Positions 1-5,797 of a stretch of 5,797 nt of DNA are shown piece by piece. Source of the stretch: JBHAEC01 sp041855385 (GTDB taxonomy: Bacteria > Bacillota > Negativicutes > Veillonellales > Veillonellaceae); assembly GCA_041855385.1 (NCBI GenBank), contig JBHAEC010000078.1, positions 1 to 5,797 on the forward strand, written 5' to 3'. Position 1 is the first letter of the stretch; each line of letters opens with the position of its first letter. Both the position numbers and the translations under genes were made by a program. The notes beneath the pieces were generated by a model. It had not been told where the DNA came from. It did not search any database and saw only the letters and a list, made by a program, of their open reading frames with translations.

Positions 1-38
1 CGGCGGTATCGGGGGTTCGATTCCCCCACGGGTCACCA
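1..38 (+). tRNA. tRNA-Glu, 3' end only (cut by window edge)
   Basis: This is the 3' part of a tRNA. It has the 3' anticodon-stem strand GGCGG (2-6), a four-base variable loop TATC (7-10), a T stem of GGGGG/CCCCC (11-15, 23-27) around the loop TTCGATT, the 3' acceptor strand ACGGGTC (28-34), discriminator A and encoded CCA (36-38). The anticodon itself lies outside the window. The GGCGG stem, four-base variable loop and ACGGGTC acceptor match the Bacillota tRNA-Glu I remember (Bacillus subtilis type), so the isotype is assigned by resemblance. The next tRNA starts four bases later, so the two are probably co-transcribed. Confidence 0.8.
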
Positions 39-42
39 ACAT

Positions 43-118
<76 letters not shown>

Positions 119-120
119 TG

Positions 121-156
121 TAAAAAAAGGAACACCATATGGTGTTCCTTTTTTTA
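121..156. terminator. Bidirectional intrinsic terminator between convergent units
   Basis: A perfect palindrome is centred at 138/139. The core stem is GGAACACC/GGTGTTCC with a tight ATAT turn, flanked by seven A on the left and seven T on the right, so it gives a hairpin plus U-run on either strand. On the plus strand it ends the tRNA-Glu/tRNA-Val transcript three bases after CCA. On the minus strand it lies about 45 bases past the stop of the pseudouridine synthase gene and would end that transcript too. A second short T run follows at 157-159. Confidence 0.92.
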
Positions 157-199
157 TTTGCTCATCTACATACAAATACTTTACAAAGGGCCGTAATCA

Positions 200-1033
200 T
201 CAACACTCCAGTATAATCCGCTCTCTCGTGCGCATAGATAAAAACACAATTCGTTTGGCCCGCAAAGAAAATCCTCCCTTTCGTTCATTACCTCCATACA
301 GGATATCTCCCACCAAAGGATGTCCTATATGTGCCATAGCCACACGAATTTGATGCGTTTTGCCAGTAAACAATCGAACCTCTACAAGCGTTTCTTCATT
401 TTCCTGTCTTATAGCACGATAGGCGGTACGGGTCATCTTCCCATTTTCCGTCACAATATAGGAAATCACGTTTTCCCCCCTCTTCATAGGAACATTTATC
501 TCTCCCTCACCTGTGATTTTTCCTTCCACCAATGCTTCATACCACTTTTCAAAAACGCCCTCTTCCATCTGTTTTTGGTAATAATGTTGTGCAATTCCGT
601 GTTTGGCAATAACGATGCAGCCGGATGTCCCCATATCCAAACGGTTCACAAAACGAATCTTGCGCCGGATTTTATTCGCCTTGAAGTATGCCGCTACCCC
701 GTTGGCCAGCGATATCTGTCCCGTCGAGTTCACCGTAATGCCCGCAGGCTTATCTAGAATGAGCAAGTCCATATCCTCATATAGAACGGTAAGATTCATG
801 GGGATAGCCTCATAATCAACATCCTCCTTAGGTATGCTAATACGCACTTCTTCATTTCCCTCAAGTTTTGTATTACGCCCGGCCTTTTTTCCATCAACCC
901 GAACGAGTCCCTCTCGATACAGGTCCATAAAGGCATTATGAGAAATGCCCTTCCCCTTCAAAAACGTTTCCAAAGATTCTTTTTTCCTACAGCGCCAAAC
1001 CAAATCATCAACACGCTCTTTGCTTCTCGTCAT
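200..1033 (-). CDS. RluA-family pseudouridine synthase
   Basis: It is predicted to isomerise uridine to pseudouridine in rRNA or tRNA in the cytoplasm; the target base cannot be read from the sequence. From the chosen ATG (1033) it is 277 residues. An N-terminal S4-like RNA-binding segment (roughly residues 20-70, with GLVRVDGKKA) precedes the catalytic domain, which begins at YEDMDLLILDKPAGI. The catalytic motif NRLDMGTSG carries the nucleophilic Asp (residue 133); Asn replaces the common His before RLD, a variation I believe is frequent in this branch. The late motifs LFTGKTHQIRVAMAHIGHPLVGD and LYGG are present. An upstream in-frame TTG at 1066 would add 11 residues. The ATG is preferred because those residues resemble nothing in the family and GGGAGAAG lies about 11 bases upstream. 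It is the last gene of the minus-strand series, 70 bases after the helicase stop. RluD, RluC or another paralogue cannot be distinguished. Confidence 0.93.
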   Translation of the reverse strand: MTRSKERVDDLVWRCRKKESLETFLKGKGISHNAFMDLYREGLVRVDGKKAGRNTKLEGNEEVRISIPKEDVDYEAIPMNLTVLYEDMDLLILDKPAGITVNSTGQISLANGVAAYFKANKIRRKIRFVNRLDMGTSGCIVIAKHGIAQHYYQKQMEEGVFEKWYEALVEGKITGEGEINVPMKRGENVISYIVTENGKMTRTAYRAIRQENEETLVEVRLFTGKTHQIRVAMAHIGHPLVGDILYGGNERKGGFSLRAKRIVFLSMRTRERIILEC

Positions 1034-1103
1034 CCCTATATCAACTTCTCCCGTCCATCTGCACAAACCTAGATCCTACATATCAAAGATTCTATCCTAC
1101 CAC

Positions 1104-3722
1104 TTATCCCATGTATAATTTCTCTACATGCTCTTCAGGCAAATAACCAAGCAACGAACTGACCTTTATCTCCCGGTCATAACGATCTCTTTTGGCATAA
1201 GTTATAATAAGTTCCTTCTTGGCCCTTGTCAGCGCTACATAGAAAAGGCGCTTTTCTTCTTCCCACGTTCCTTCTCTCATGGCAAGATGGCTGGGGAAAA
1301 CGCCTTCATTTAATCCTGCCAAATAAACAAAATCAAACTCGCTCCCTTTCGCCTGATGTATGGTGATAATGGGAATTCGCTGTCTATTCTTTATCCTGGG
1401 ATCTGCCTCGCCACTGGTAAGAGCAGCCCATTGCAGGACCTGTTTTACCGCATCATCTCCGGCAAGCTCGATCTGCTCTTCTTCATAGCTTTTCAACAAT
1501 AGGTAAAGATCTCGAATATGAGCTATCCGCCCCTGTTCACCACGTCTTTCGTAATGATTAAGCACGCCCATCTCTTTCATAATATAGGCTAAGACATCCT
1601 TGGGTTTTTCCGTTTTACTCTTGCGCCTCAATGTTGCCATAGACGCCGCCAGTTCACCAAAGGCGCTCTTATACTGTAAAATCAGCTTTCTTCTCTCATC
1701 CGCCGTATCAACGATGTTTTTTCTTACAATACGAACCAGTAGTTCCGCTGTGGCTAAAATATCATCTATGGCGTTATGAGAAGGCCTATGTTTAGTTTCA
1801 AACACTTCGCTGAGATATCCCAATTTATGCTTTTCCAATCTCGGATAAAACCGCCTGAACATATCCAGCGTGTCATACACGGCCGCAAAACTATCTCTTC
1901 CCAAACCGTTGCGATGAAGTTCCGCTCCGAAAATCGTCGCATCGTATTGTACATTATGCCCCACCACAACAGCATTTTTTGTAAAAGATTGAAACGCTTC
2001 TAAAACTGTTCTTGCACTTTCTCCCCGCTCCTCCAAAAAAGCGTCGCTGAAACCATGTACATCTTCAGACTGCCCTACAGGCTTAGACGGTTTGATAAAG
2101 CGCTCAAACCGCTCTAATATCTCCCCCTCCTTAGTAATTCGAAATGCTGCAATTTGAATGATTTCATCCTCCAAGGGGTTAATTCCCGTGCTCTCCACAT
2201 CGAAAACGATAACCCGCCCCTCCTCTAAAGCCTCTATCAAGGCCTCATAAGGTTCCTGCTCAAAAATTCTATAATCTAAAAAGTCCGTCAGCCGAAGACC
2301 TGCCTTTCTCGTTTCAACCCCGTCCAATGTGCGAATACGCGCCTCCCCAATCCCCGGGACAAAACGGCGAATAATCCGTTTTGCACTTATCGAATCTTGC
2401 GGATTAACAGCCAGCTTAAAATAAGACAAAACATCCTTAATTTCCTGACGGCGAAAAAACTTTGACTCCTCAATAACCATAAAATCAATTCTGTCTTCTT
2501 CCCGTTTTTTCTCATTAAATAGGGAAAACATCTCACTCAGTTGGCGGGCCTGCATATTGTTACGCACCAAAACAGCCGACTTTCCTCTTTCCTCTTTACT
2601 CTTATTCTCAAAACAGGAAAAAATAAATGCCCCCTCTCCCCAAGGATCCGTCGCTTCAAAAAGACCAAGGCTCTTACCTTCCTCCGAAGACGCCGAAACC
2701 GGCAACGATTCGTATACTTCTCCCACTTCTTCGGGGAACATCTTTAGCAGTGTTTTAAAAGTCGCCTCAAATAATGTTTTATTCGCTCGATAATTCTCGT
2801 AAAAAACCACGGTTTCAGGAGAAAATAGTTGCCGATAATCCGCTAAAATCGCTCTCGGATTTGAGCCTCTCCACTCGTAAATAGTCTGAAAATAATCTCC
2901 ACAAAGCAAAACACGATTCCCGCTCCAAAGCATCTTCATAACAGCGTACTCCAAATCACCCGTATCCTGCATTTCATCCACACAAATAAAGGAGTACCTT
3001 TGTTTCCATCTCGCCCTTACATCTTCTCGCCGGAAAAGCTCATATACCTTAACAATCAAATCAACAAAATCCAGCCCCTGTAGCGCAGCCAATCGCGCAT
3101 TGTATCGCAAAAGAACCTGCCCCCCCTGTAGCTTCATAGCTTCATATTGGGACTCATCAATACTTCCCCGGGGATTCGAAAAAAGCGCCTGCACCTGATT
3201 CGTTCTATCTCTATATACCCGCTCAACAGTTTGTGCTATATCTTCCTCTTCTTTGCCGGAATAATAGCCGTAAAGGCTTCTGCTTTCCTTCATCAGGGAC
3301 AACCATCCTTGAAAAGCATAATCGCTCATTCCCTTTGGCTTAATATCCGCATATAATTCGCGGCAATCCTCTTCGTCAAAGATATGCGTGTCCCCATAAA
3401 GACTATCCTCTTTTTTTCCCTCTTCCAGCAGTACTTTATAGCAAAAACTGTGAAAGGTTAAAACATCTACTTTGTGTCCCTCTTTCCCCGCCAATGTGAG
3501 AATACGTTCCTTCATCTCCCGACAAGCCTTATTTGTAAAGGTCATGCAAAGTACCTGCTCTCCCCGGGCGTACCCTTTATATAATATCCAACTCACGCGC
3601 CGAGCTATACTATCGGTCTTTCCCGTTCCGGCAGACGCAATAAGGAGAAGATTGCGGTCCATCTCCGTAATAATTTTCCGCTGAGCCTCATTGGCCTTTC
3701 CTAAAATCGTTTCTTCCTTCAT
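1104..3722 (-). CDS. UvrD/PcrA-like SF1A helicase with internal DEDDh 3'-5' exonuclease domain
   Basis: An 872-residue predicted DNA repair helicase-nuclease. Helicase motifs appear in order: Q motif NEAQRKI (11-17), Walker A ASAGTGKT (29-36), Ia TFTNKA (61-66), VLTFHSFC (87-94), Walker B VDEMQDTG (248-255), III LLCGDYFQTIYEWRGS (272-287), IV FYENYRAN (307-314), V TIHQAKGSEFDFVYLAGL (787-804) and VI RLFYVALTRAKKEL (825-838). Between IV and V, after a 2B-like segment RRFVPGIGEARI (452-463), lies a complete DnaQ/PolC-type exonuclease (about 503-667). It has ExoI FDVESTG (Asp508, Glu510), ExoII GHNVQYD (Asp594) and ExoIII HNAIDD (His649, Asp654). UvrD/PcrA-like sequence then resumes. By family, expected activities are 3'-5' ATP-dependent unwinding and 3'-5' exonuclease. 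The ATG at 3722 is chosen for its ideal AAGGAGG; an upstream in-frame start (3788) would run through a likely terminator. It lies downstream of recR. Domain calls are firm; the cellular role is not known. Confidence 0.95.
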   Translation of the reverse strand: MKEETILGKANEAQRKIITEMDRNLLLIASAGTGKTDSIARRVSWILYKGYARGEQVLCMTFTNKACREMKERILTLAGKEGHKVDVLTFHSFCYKVLLEEGKKEDSLYGDTHIFDEEDCRELYADIKPKGMSDYAFQGWLSLMKESRSLYGYYSGKEEEDIAQTVERVYRDRTNQVQALFSNPRGSIDESQYEAMKLQGGQVLLRYNARLAALQGLDFVDLIVKVYELFRREDVRARWKQRYSFICVDEMQDTGDLEYAVMKMLWSGNRVLLCGDYFQTIYEWRGSNPRAILADYRQLFSPETVVFYENYRANKTLFEATFKTLLKMFPEEVGEVYESLPVSASSEEGKSLGLFEATDPWGEGAFIFSCFENKSKEERGKSAVLVRNNMQARQLSEMFSLFNEKKREEDRIDFMVIEESKFFRRQEIKDVLSYFKLAVNPQDSISAKRIIRRFVPGIGEARIRTLDGVETRKAGLRLTDFLDYRIFEQEPYEALIEALEEGRVIVFDVESTGINPLEDEIIQIAAFRITKEGEILERFERFIKPSKPVGQSEDVHGFSDAFLEERGESARTVLEAFQSFTKNAVVVGHNVQYDATIFGAELHRNGLGRDSFAAVYDTLDMFRRFYPRLEKHKLGYLSEVFETKHRPSHNAIDDILATAELLVRIVRKNIVDTADERRKLILQYKSAFGELAASMATLRRKSKTEKPKDVLAYIMKEMGVLNHYERRGEQGRIAHIRDLYLLLKSYEEEQIELAGDDAVKQVLQWAALTSGEADPRIKNRQRIPIITIHQAKGSEFDFVYLAGLNEGVFPSHLAMREGTWEEEKRLFYVALTRAKKELIITYAKRDRYDREIKVSSLLGYLPEEHVEKLYMG
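1722..2216 (-). other. DEDDh exonuclease domain embedded in the helicase
   Basis: This is the DNA segment encoding residues about 503-667 of the helicase. All five DEDDh residues are visible (Asp508, Glu510, Asp594, His649, Asp654), with spacing typical of DnaQ and PolC proofreading domains. Supporting family features are the IIQIAAFRI strand after ExoI, the FIKPSKPV segment, and YDTLDMFRRFYP...HKLGYL before ExoIII. The frame is unbroken into helicase sequence on both sides, so it is one polypeptide and not a gene overlap. The boundaries are approximate. Confidence 0.93.
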
Positions 3723-3728
3723 ACTTTG

Positions 3729-3735
3729 CCTCCTT
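3729..3735 (-). promoter_or_regulatory. Shine-Dalgarno site of the helicase gene
   Basis: The minus strand reads AAGGAGG, six bases before the ATG at 3722. It matches the anti-Shine-Dalgarno sequence almost perfectly and decides the helicase start against the two upstream in-frame start codons (3788 and 3761). Confidence 0.9.
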
Positions 3736-3761
3736 TCTCTATTCTTATGTCTCCCATTCAT

Positions 3762-3795
3762 AAAAAATAGTCGCTTCAGCCAAAGCAAAAGCGAC
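3762..3795 (-). terminator. Intrinsic terminator or attenuator after the bofA-like gene
   Basis: On the minus strand, six bases past the bofA-like stop codon, a 7-bp stem GTCGCTT/AAGCGAC (3789-3795 with 3770-3776) encloses a 12-base loop, followed by TATTTTTT. This has the form of a rho-independent terminator. The stem is short and the loop long, so it may be leaky. If it works, the helicase and pseudouridine synthase genes are read at a reduced level from the upstream operon or need a promoter of their own. Confidence 0.6.
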
Positions 3796-3800
3796 CTCTT

Positions 3801-4112
3801 TTACATAAGAAAATGCCAAATAAAGCCCATAACAACTGCCAGGGGTCCAAAAAAAGCCATCAACACCAGCATGAGAGCATCCGGCACCAATGTAATATGG
3901 AACAGATACTGACCTATGTAAATACAGATGTAGGCCAATACCAGATTAACGACAACTTTCTTGATGGTGTAAAAAGCCAAGGACGAGGCCATAATCAGTA
4001 TGAATAAAATAGCTGCTCCATATAAATACAGATCCATATTACCCTCTATTCGTACAACGTTTCCTACTATGGGCAAAAGAATCTCCTCTATTTTATTAAG
4101 TATTTCCATCAT
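3801..4112 (-). CDS. Small BofA-like integral membrane protein
   Basis: A predicted membrane protein of 103 residues (102 if the second of two adjacent ATG codons is used). After a short amphipathic N-terminus come three hydrophobic stretches, about residues 27-49, 52-72 and 78-100. The last two, KKVVVNLVLAYICIYIGQYL and a segment with VPDALMLVLMAFFGPLAVVM, resemble the C-terminal half of BofA, including the small-residue FGP turn where BofA has GxPG. In spore formers BofA holds the SpoIVFB protease inactive and so delays pro-sigmaK processing. Position supports the call, since bofA commonly follows recR in Bacillota. The homology is weak by eye and the role could differ, especially in a non-sporulating host. 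An upstream GTG (4187) would overlap recR, but the ATG has GGAG at 4118-4121 and is preferred. Confidence 0.65.
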   Translation of the reverse strand: MMEILNKIEEILLPIVGNVVRIEGNMDLYLYGAAILFILIMASSLAFYTIKKVVVNLVLAYICIYIGQYLFHITLVPDALMLVLMAFFGPLAVVMGFIWHFLM

Positions 4113-4158
4113 CCATTCTCCGTATCCGATTGCCGAAACATGTGACTTTCCTAAAAAA

Positions 4159-4749
4159 TTACATCTCTCGACGGTTAATAACCGCACCGCCCAGTGTCAA
4201 CTCATCAGCATATTCGATGTCGCCTCCCACAGGCAATCCTCTTGCTATCCGGCTTACCTTAATTCCACTTGGCTGTAATAATCGAGCTAAATAGAGTGCG
4301 GTAGCTTCTCCTTCCACATCCGGATCGGTAGCTACGATAACTTCCGTTACCAATCCGTCACGAAGCCGAGCTATAAGCTCCTTAATTCGAATATCGTCGG
4401 CGCCGATCCCGTCAATGGGAGATAAAGCACCTTCCAATACATGGTATAACCCTTTATATCCGCCACTTCTCTCTATGGCTACCACATCTCTCGATGTTTC
4501 TACAACGCAAATCGTCTTTTTGTCTCTTGTCTCATCCTGACAAAACTCACAAGGATCCTGCACTGACAGGTGAAAACAAAGGGAGCAGTGGCACGTACTG
4601 TCCTTCGCCTCTTTTAAGGTAGCTAAGAACCGTTCCACCTCCAAGGCAGGCATTTCCACGAAATGATATGCCAACCGCCGTGCCGATTTGGCCCCAATAC
4701 CGGGAAGGCGCCGTAATTCTTCCACCAATCGTTCCAATGCGCTAGCCAT
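4159..4749 (-). CDS. recR: Recombination mediator protein RecR
   Basis: RecR acts with RecO and RecF to load RecA on gapped, SSB-coated DNA in recombinational repair. At 196 residues it has the usual family length (about 198). The N-terminal helix-hairpin-helix contains LPGIGAKSARR (15-25). The zinc finger uses Cys55, Cys58, Cys67 and Cys70. The Toprim domain shows CVVET (Glu84) and TDPDVEGEATALYLARLL. The C-terminal IARGLPVGGDIEYADELTL is near-invariant in the family. The ATG at 4749 follows the ybaB stop by one base (TAG-T-ATG), with AGGG ten bases upstream inside ybaB, so translation is probably coupled. A second Asp in the Toprim loop is discussed under findings. Confidence 0.98.
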   Translation of the reverse strand: MASALERLVEELRRLPGIGAKSARRLAYHFVEMPALEVERFLATLKEAKDSTCHCSLCFHLSVQDPCEFCQDETRDKKTICVVETSRDVVAIERSGGYKGLYHVLEGALSPIDGIGADDIRIKELIARLRDGLVTEVIVATDPDVEGEATALYLARLLQPSGIKVSRIARGLPVGGDIEYADELTLGGAVINRREM

Positions 4750-4750
4750 A

Positions 4751-5077
4751 CTAGAACATCCCTGTCGGTAGTTTTAGGCCTCCCGTTACCTTGCTCATCT
4801 CCTTAGCCATCAGGTCGTCCGCCTTTTTACTCGCCTCATTTACTGCCGCAATAATAAGATCTTCCAACATTTCTACATCCTCCGGATCCACAGCGGAAGG
4901 GTCAATTTTAACAGCTTTCAATTCTTTATCACCGCTCATGGTAACCGTTACCACGCCACCTCCAACGGTAGCGTCTACGGTACGATTCTTCATGTCCTCC
5001 TGCATTTTTTTCATGTCCTCTTGCATCTTCTGCACTTTTTTCATCATACCTTGCATATTTCCCATATTTCCAAACAT
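4751..5077 (-). CDS. ybaB: YbaB/EbfC family nucleoid-associated protein
   Basis: A 108-residue DNA-binding protein, the usual size for the family, which forms dimers with tweezer-like coiled coils and coats the nucleoid. The N-terminus (GNMGNMQGMMKKVQKMQEDM) begins the helical coiled-coil arm. The conserved core follows with TVGGGVVTVTMSGDKELKAVKIDP and an acidic helix PEDVEMLEDLIIAAVNEASKKADDLM. The tail TGGLKLPTGMF matches the family ending with GxxxPGMF-like residues. The ATG directly abuts the dnaX stop (TAA-ATG). Its place between dnaX and recR is the conserved bacterial order, linking it to replication and repair, though its exact job is not settled. The arm contains two near-identical 21-base units (see repeat entry). 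Confidence 0.97.
   Translation of the reverse strand: MFGNMGNMQGMMKKVQKMQEDMKKMQEDMKNRTVDATVGGGVVTVTMSGDKELKAVKIDPSAVDPEDVEMLEDLIIAAVNEASKKADDLMAKEMSKVTGGLKLPTGMF
4989..5030 (-). repeat. Two tandem 21-base units in the ybaB coiled coil
   Basis: Positions 4989-5009 and 5010-5030 differ at only a few bases and each encodes seven residues, giving successive KMQEDMK-type heptads (MQEDMKK then MQEDMKN). The period is exactly one coiled-coil heptad and the frame is kept. This may be a local duplication, or selection for repeated heptads at the codon level. Confidence 0.75.
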
Positions 5078-5797
5078 TTACTTTTCCTCCTCGTGTATAT
5101 ACTCAACATAGATATCATGATCCTGCTCTAAATCTTCCAGCATGGCAACCAAAGCGACATCTTCTTTTTCCTCATCCGACAATCGATCCTTATTCCAGCG
5201 TTTCATCTCCTTGTGCTCTTCTTCATCTCGATGTACTTGCATCACCGTAGCTTCTTGAACATCTGAAATGCTTTCCGTTTCCGAACGCCGTACGTCCAAA
5301 AGAGATCTATACTTTATTTCCTCGGCAGAGTTTTTCGCCACTACCGTAATTTTTACCTCTTTCCTTAATACCGCCGCAACAGCCTGCCTTACTTCATCCA
5401 GTACCTTTGGGCGACTGCCGAGTTGTGTATTAAAGGTCGTATCCAAAGAAAATACTACCTCTCCCTCATCTGCGTATACCACTTCACCGGACTTATAAAG
5501 AGCCGCCGTCATTTTATATTTATGTGCCTGCAAAGCTTGTACTGCATCTTCGGCAAGTTTTCCATATGTGGCCGGATTTATAAGCGGTCTTCTAGAATCC
5601 GTTAAAGAAGTAGCAACCGCCTCTCCACCATCCGCCTTTTCATGTGTGCCTTTCTTCTTTGGCAATCGTTTTCCCAAAGTCAAGCTTTGAGGTTTTGGCA
5701 GCGACCGACTTTTCACGGACGTTTCGAACTGTCCCAAAGCCGGTTGTTCTATATCTTCAAGCTCAAATCTATCTTCGTATTTTACATTCCCATTACC
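5078..5797 (-). CDS. dnaX: DNA polymerase III gamma/tau subunit, C-terminal part (5' end outside window)
   Basis: The last 239 residues of a protein whose frame stays open to the window edge. DnaX is the ATPase of the clamp loader that places the sliding clamp on DNA. The ATPase domain is outside the window, so the call rests on position directly before ybaB-recR and on a tau-like C-terminal domain: a helix LAEDAVQALQAHKYKMTAALYKSGEVVY, strand VVFSLDTTFNTQL, then helix VLDEVRQAVAAVLRKEVKITVV. Before it is a low-complexity basic linker (SLPKPQSLTLGKRLPKKKG). After it come about 70 highly charged, mostly acidic residues ending YVEYIHEEEK. An internal TTG at 5737 is not the real start, because codons continue upstream without a stop. 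The end of the gene carries the ybaB ribosome binding site. Confidence 0.82.
   Translation of the reverse strand, partial: GNGNVKYEDRFELEDIEQPALGQFETSVKSRSLPKPQSLTLGKRLPKKKGTHEKADGGEAVATSLTDSRRPLINPATYGKLAEDAVQALQAHKYKMTAALYKSGEVVYADEGEVVFSLDTTFNTQLGSRPKVLDEVRQAVAAVLRKEVKITVVAKNSAEEIKYRSLLDVRRSETESISDVQEATVMQVHRDEEEHKEMKRWNKDRLSDEEKEDVALVAMLEDLEQDHDIYVEYIHEEEK
5086..5092 (-). promoter_or_regulatory. Shine-Dalgarno site of ybaB inside the end of dnaX
   Basis: The minus strand reads GAGGAGG within the last codons of dnaX, eight bases before the ybaB ATG. It encodes part of the acidic dnaX tail at the same time. With the TAAATG junction it supports independent or re-initiating translation of ybaB right after dnaX. 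Confidence 0.88.

Noticed and set aside
320..757. Plus-strand open frame of 145 codons
   Set aside because: It lies wholly antisense to the pseudouridine synthase, whose catalytic motifs are intact; the translation has no recognisable domain and no good ribosome binding site.
1034..1066. TTG start for the pseudouridine synthase, adding 11 residues
   Set aside because: The extra residues do not resemble the family N-terminus, and the ATG at 1033 has a usable purine-rich site upstream. It remains possible.
1766..1975. Alternative minus-strand frame inside the exonuclease domain
   Set aside because: It is a shifted frame of the helicase gene, which carries all the exonuclease motifs; there is no sign of a frameshift or a separate gene.
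3756..3790. Possible minus-strand promoter TTGCTT - 17 bases - TTTTAT before the helicase
   Set aside because: Only three of six bases match in the -35 box and four of six in the -10 box. The boxes fall on the terminator hairpin and its T-run, so the match is likely chance.
4150..4185. CGGTTATTAACCG inverted repeat near the end of recR with a later T-run, as a terminator
   Set aside because: The realistic stem is only about four base pairs and the T-run is too far from it. The repeat lies in conserved recR coding sequence.
4000..4278. Plus-strand open frame antisense to recR and the bofA-like gene
   Set aside because: It overlaps the strongly conserved C-terminus of recR on the other strand, and its translation shows no family features.

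Overview
The window looks like core chromosome of a low-to-moderate-GC Bacillota (Firmicutes) bacterium. The main evidence is the minus-strand gene order dnaX (partial) - ybaB - recR - bofA-like, a classic Bacillota arrangement, together with strong GGAGG-type ribosome binding sites and tRNAs with encoded CCA. The bofA-like gene and the helicase downstream are divergent, so a clostridial or Negativicutes relative fits better than Bacillus. This placement is inference, and no genus can be named.

Layout. Positions 1-118 (plus strand) hold the 3' end of a tRNA-Glu and a complete tRNA-Val(UAC). Positions 121-156 are a perfect palindrome flanked by A and T runs, a terminator that can work in both directions between convergent transcription units. 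All protein genes lie on the minus strand. In order of transcription, right to left, they are the C-terminal part of DnaX (from 5797), the nucleoid-associated protein YbaB/EbfC, RecR, a small BofA-like membrane protein, a helicase-exonuclease of about 872 residues, and an RluA-family pseudouridine synthase ending at 200. dnaX, ybaB and recR are packed with 0-1 base between them and are probably translationally coupled. A hairpin plus T-run just after the bofA-like gene may end or attenuate transcription before the helicase.

Functionally the cluster centres on replication and repair: clamp loader, nucleoid protein, RecFOR-pathway recombination mediator, then a helicase with its own 3'-5' exonuclease. 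The membrane protein and the RNA-modifying enzyme are probably neighbours by operon history, not partners.

The most notable feature is the helicase. A DEDDh (DnaQ/PolC-type) exonuclease domain with all its catalytic residues sits inside a UvrD/PcrA-type superfamily 1A helicase, in the region that forms subdomain 2B in UvrD, and the helicase motifs on both sides are intact. I found no mobile element, CRISPR array or defence island.
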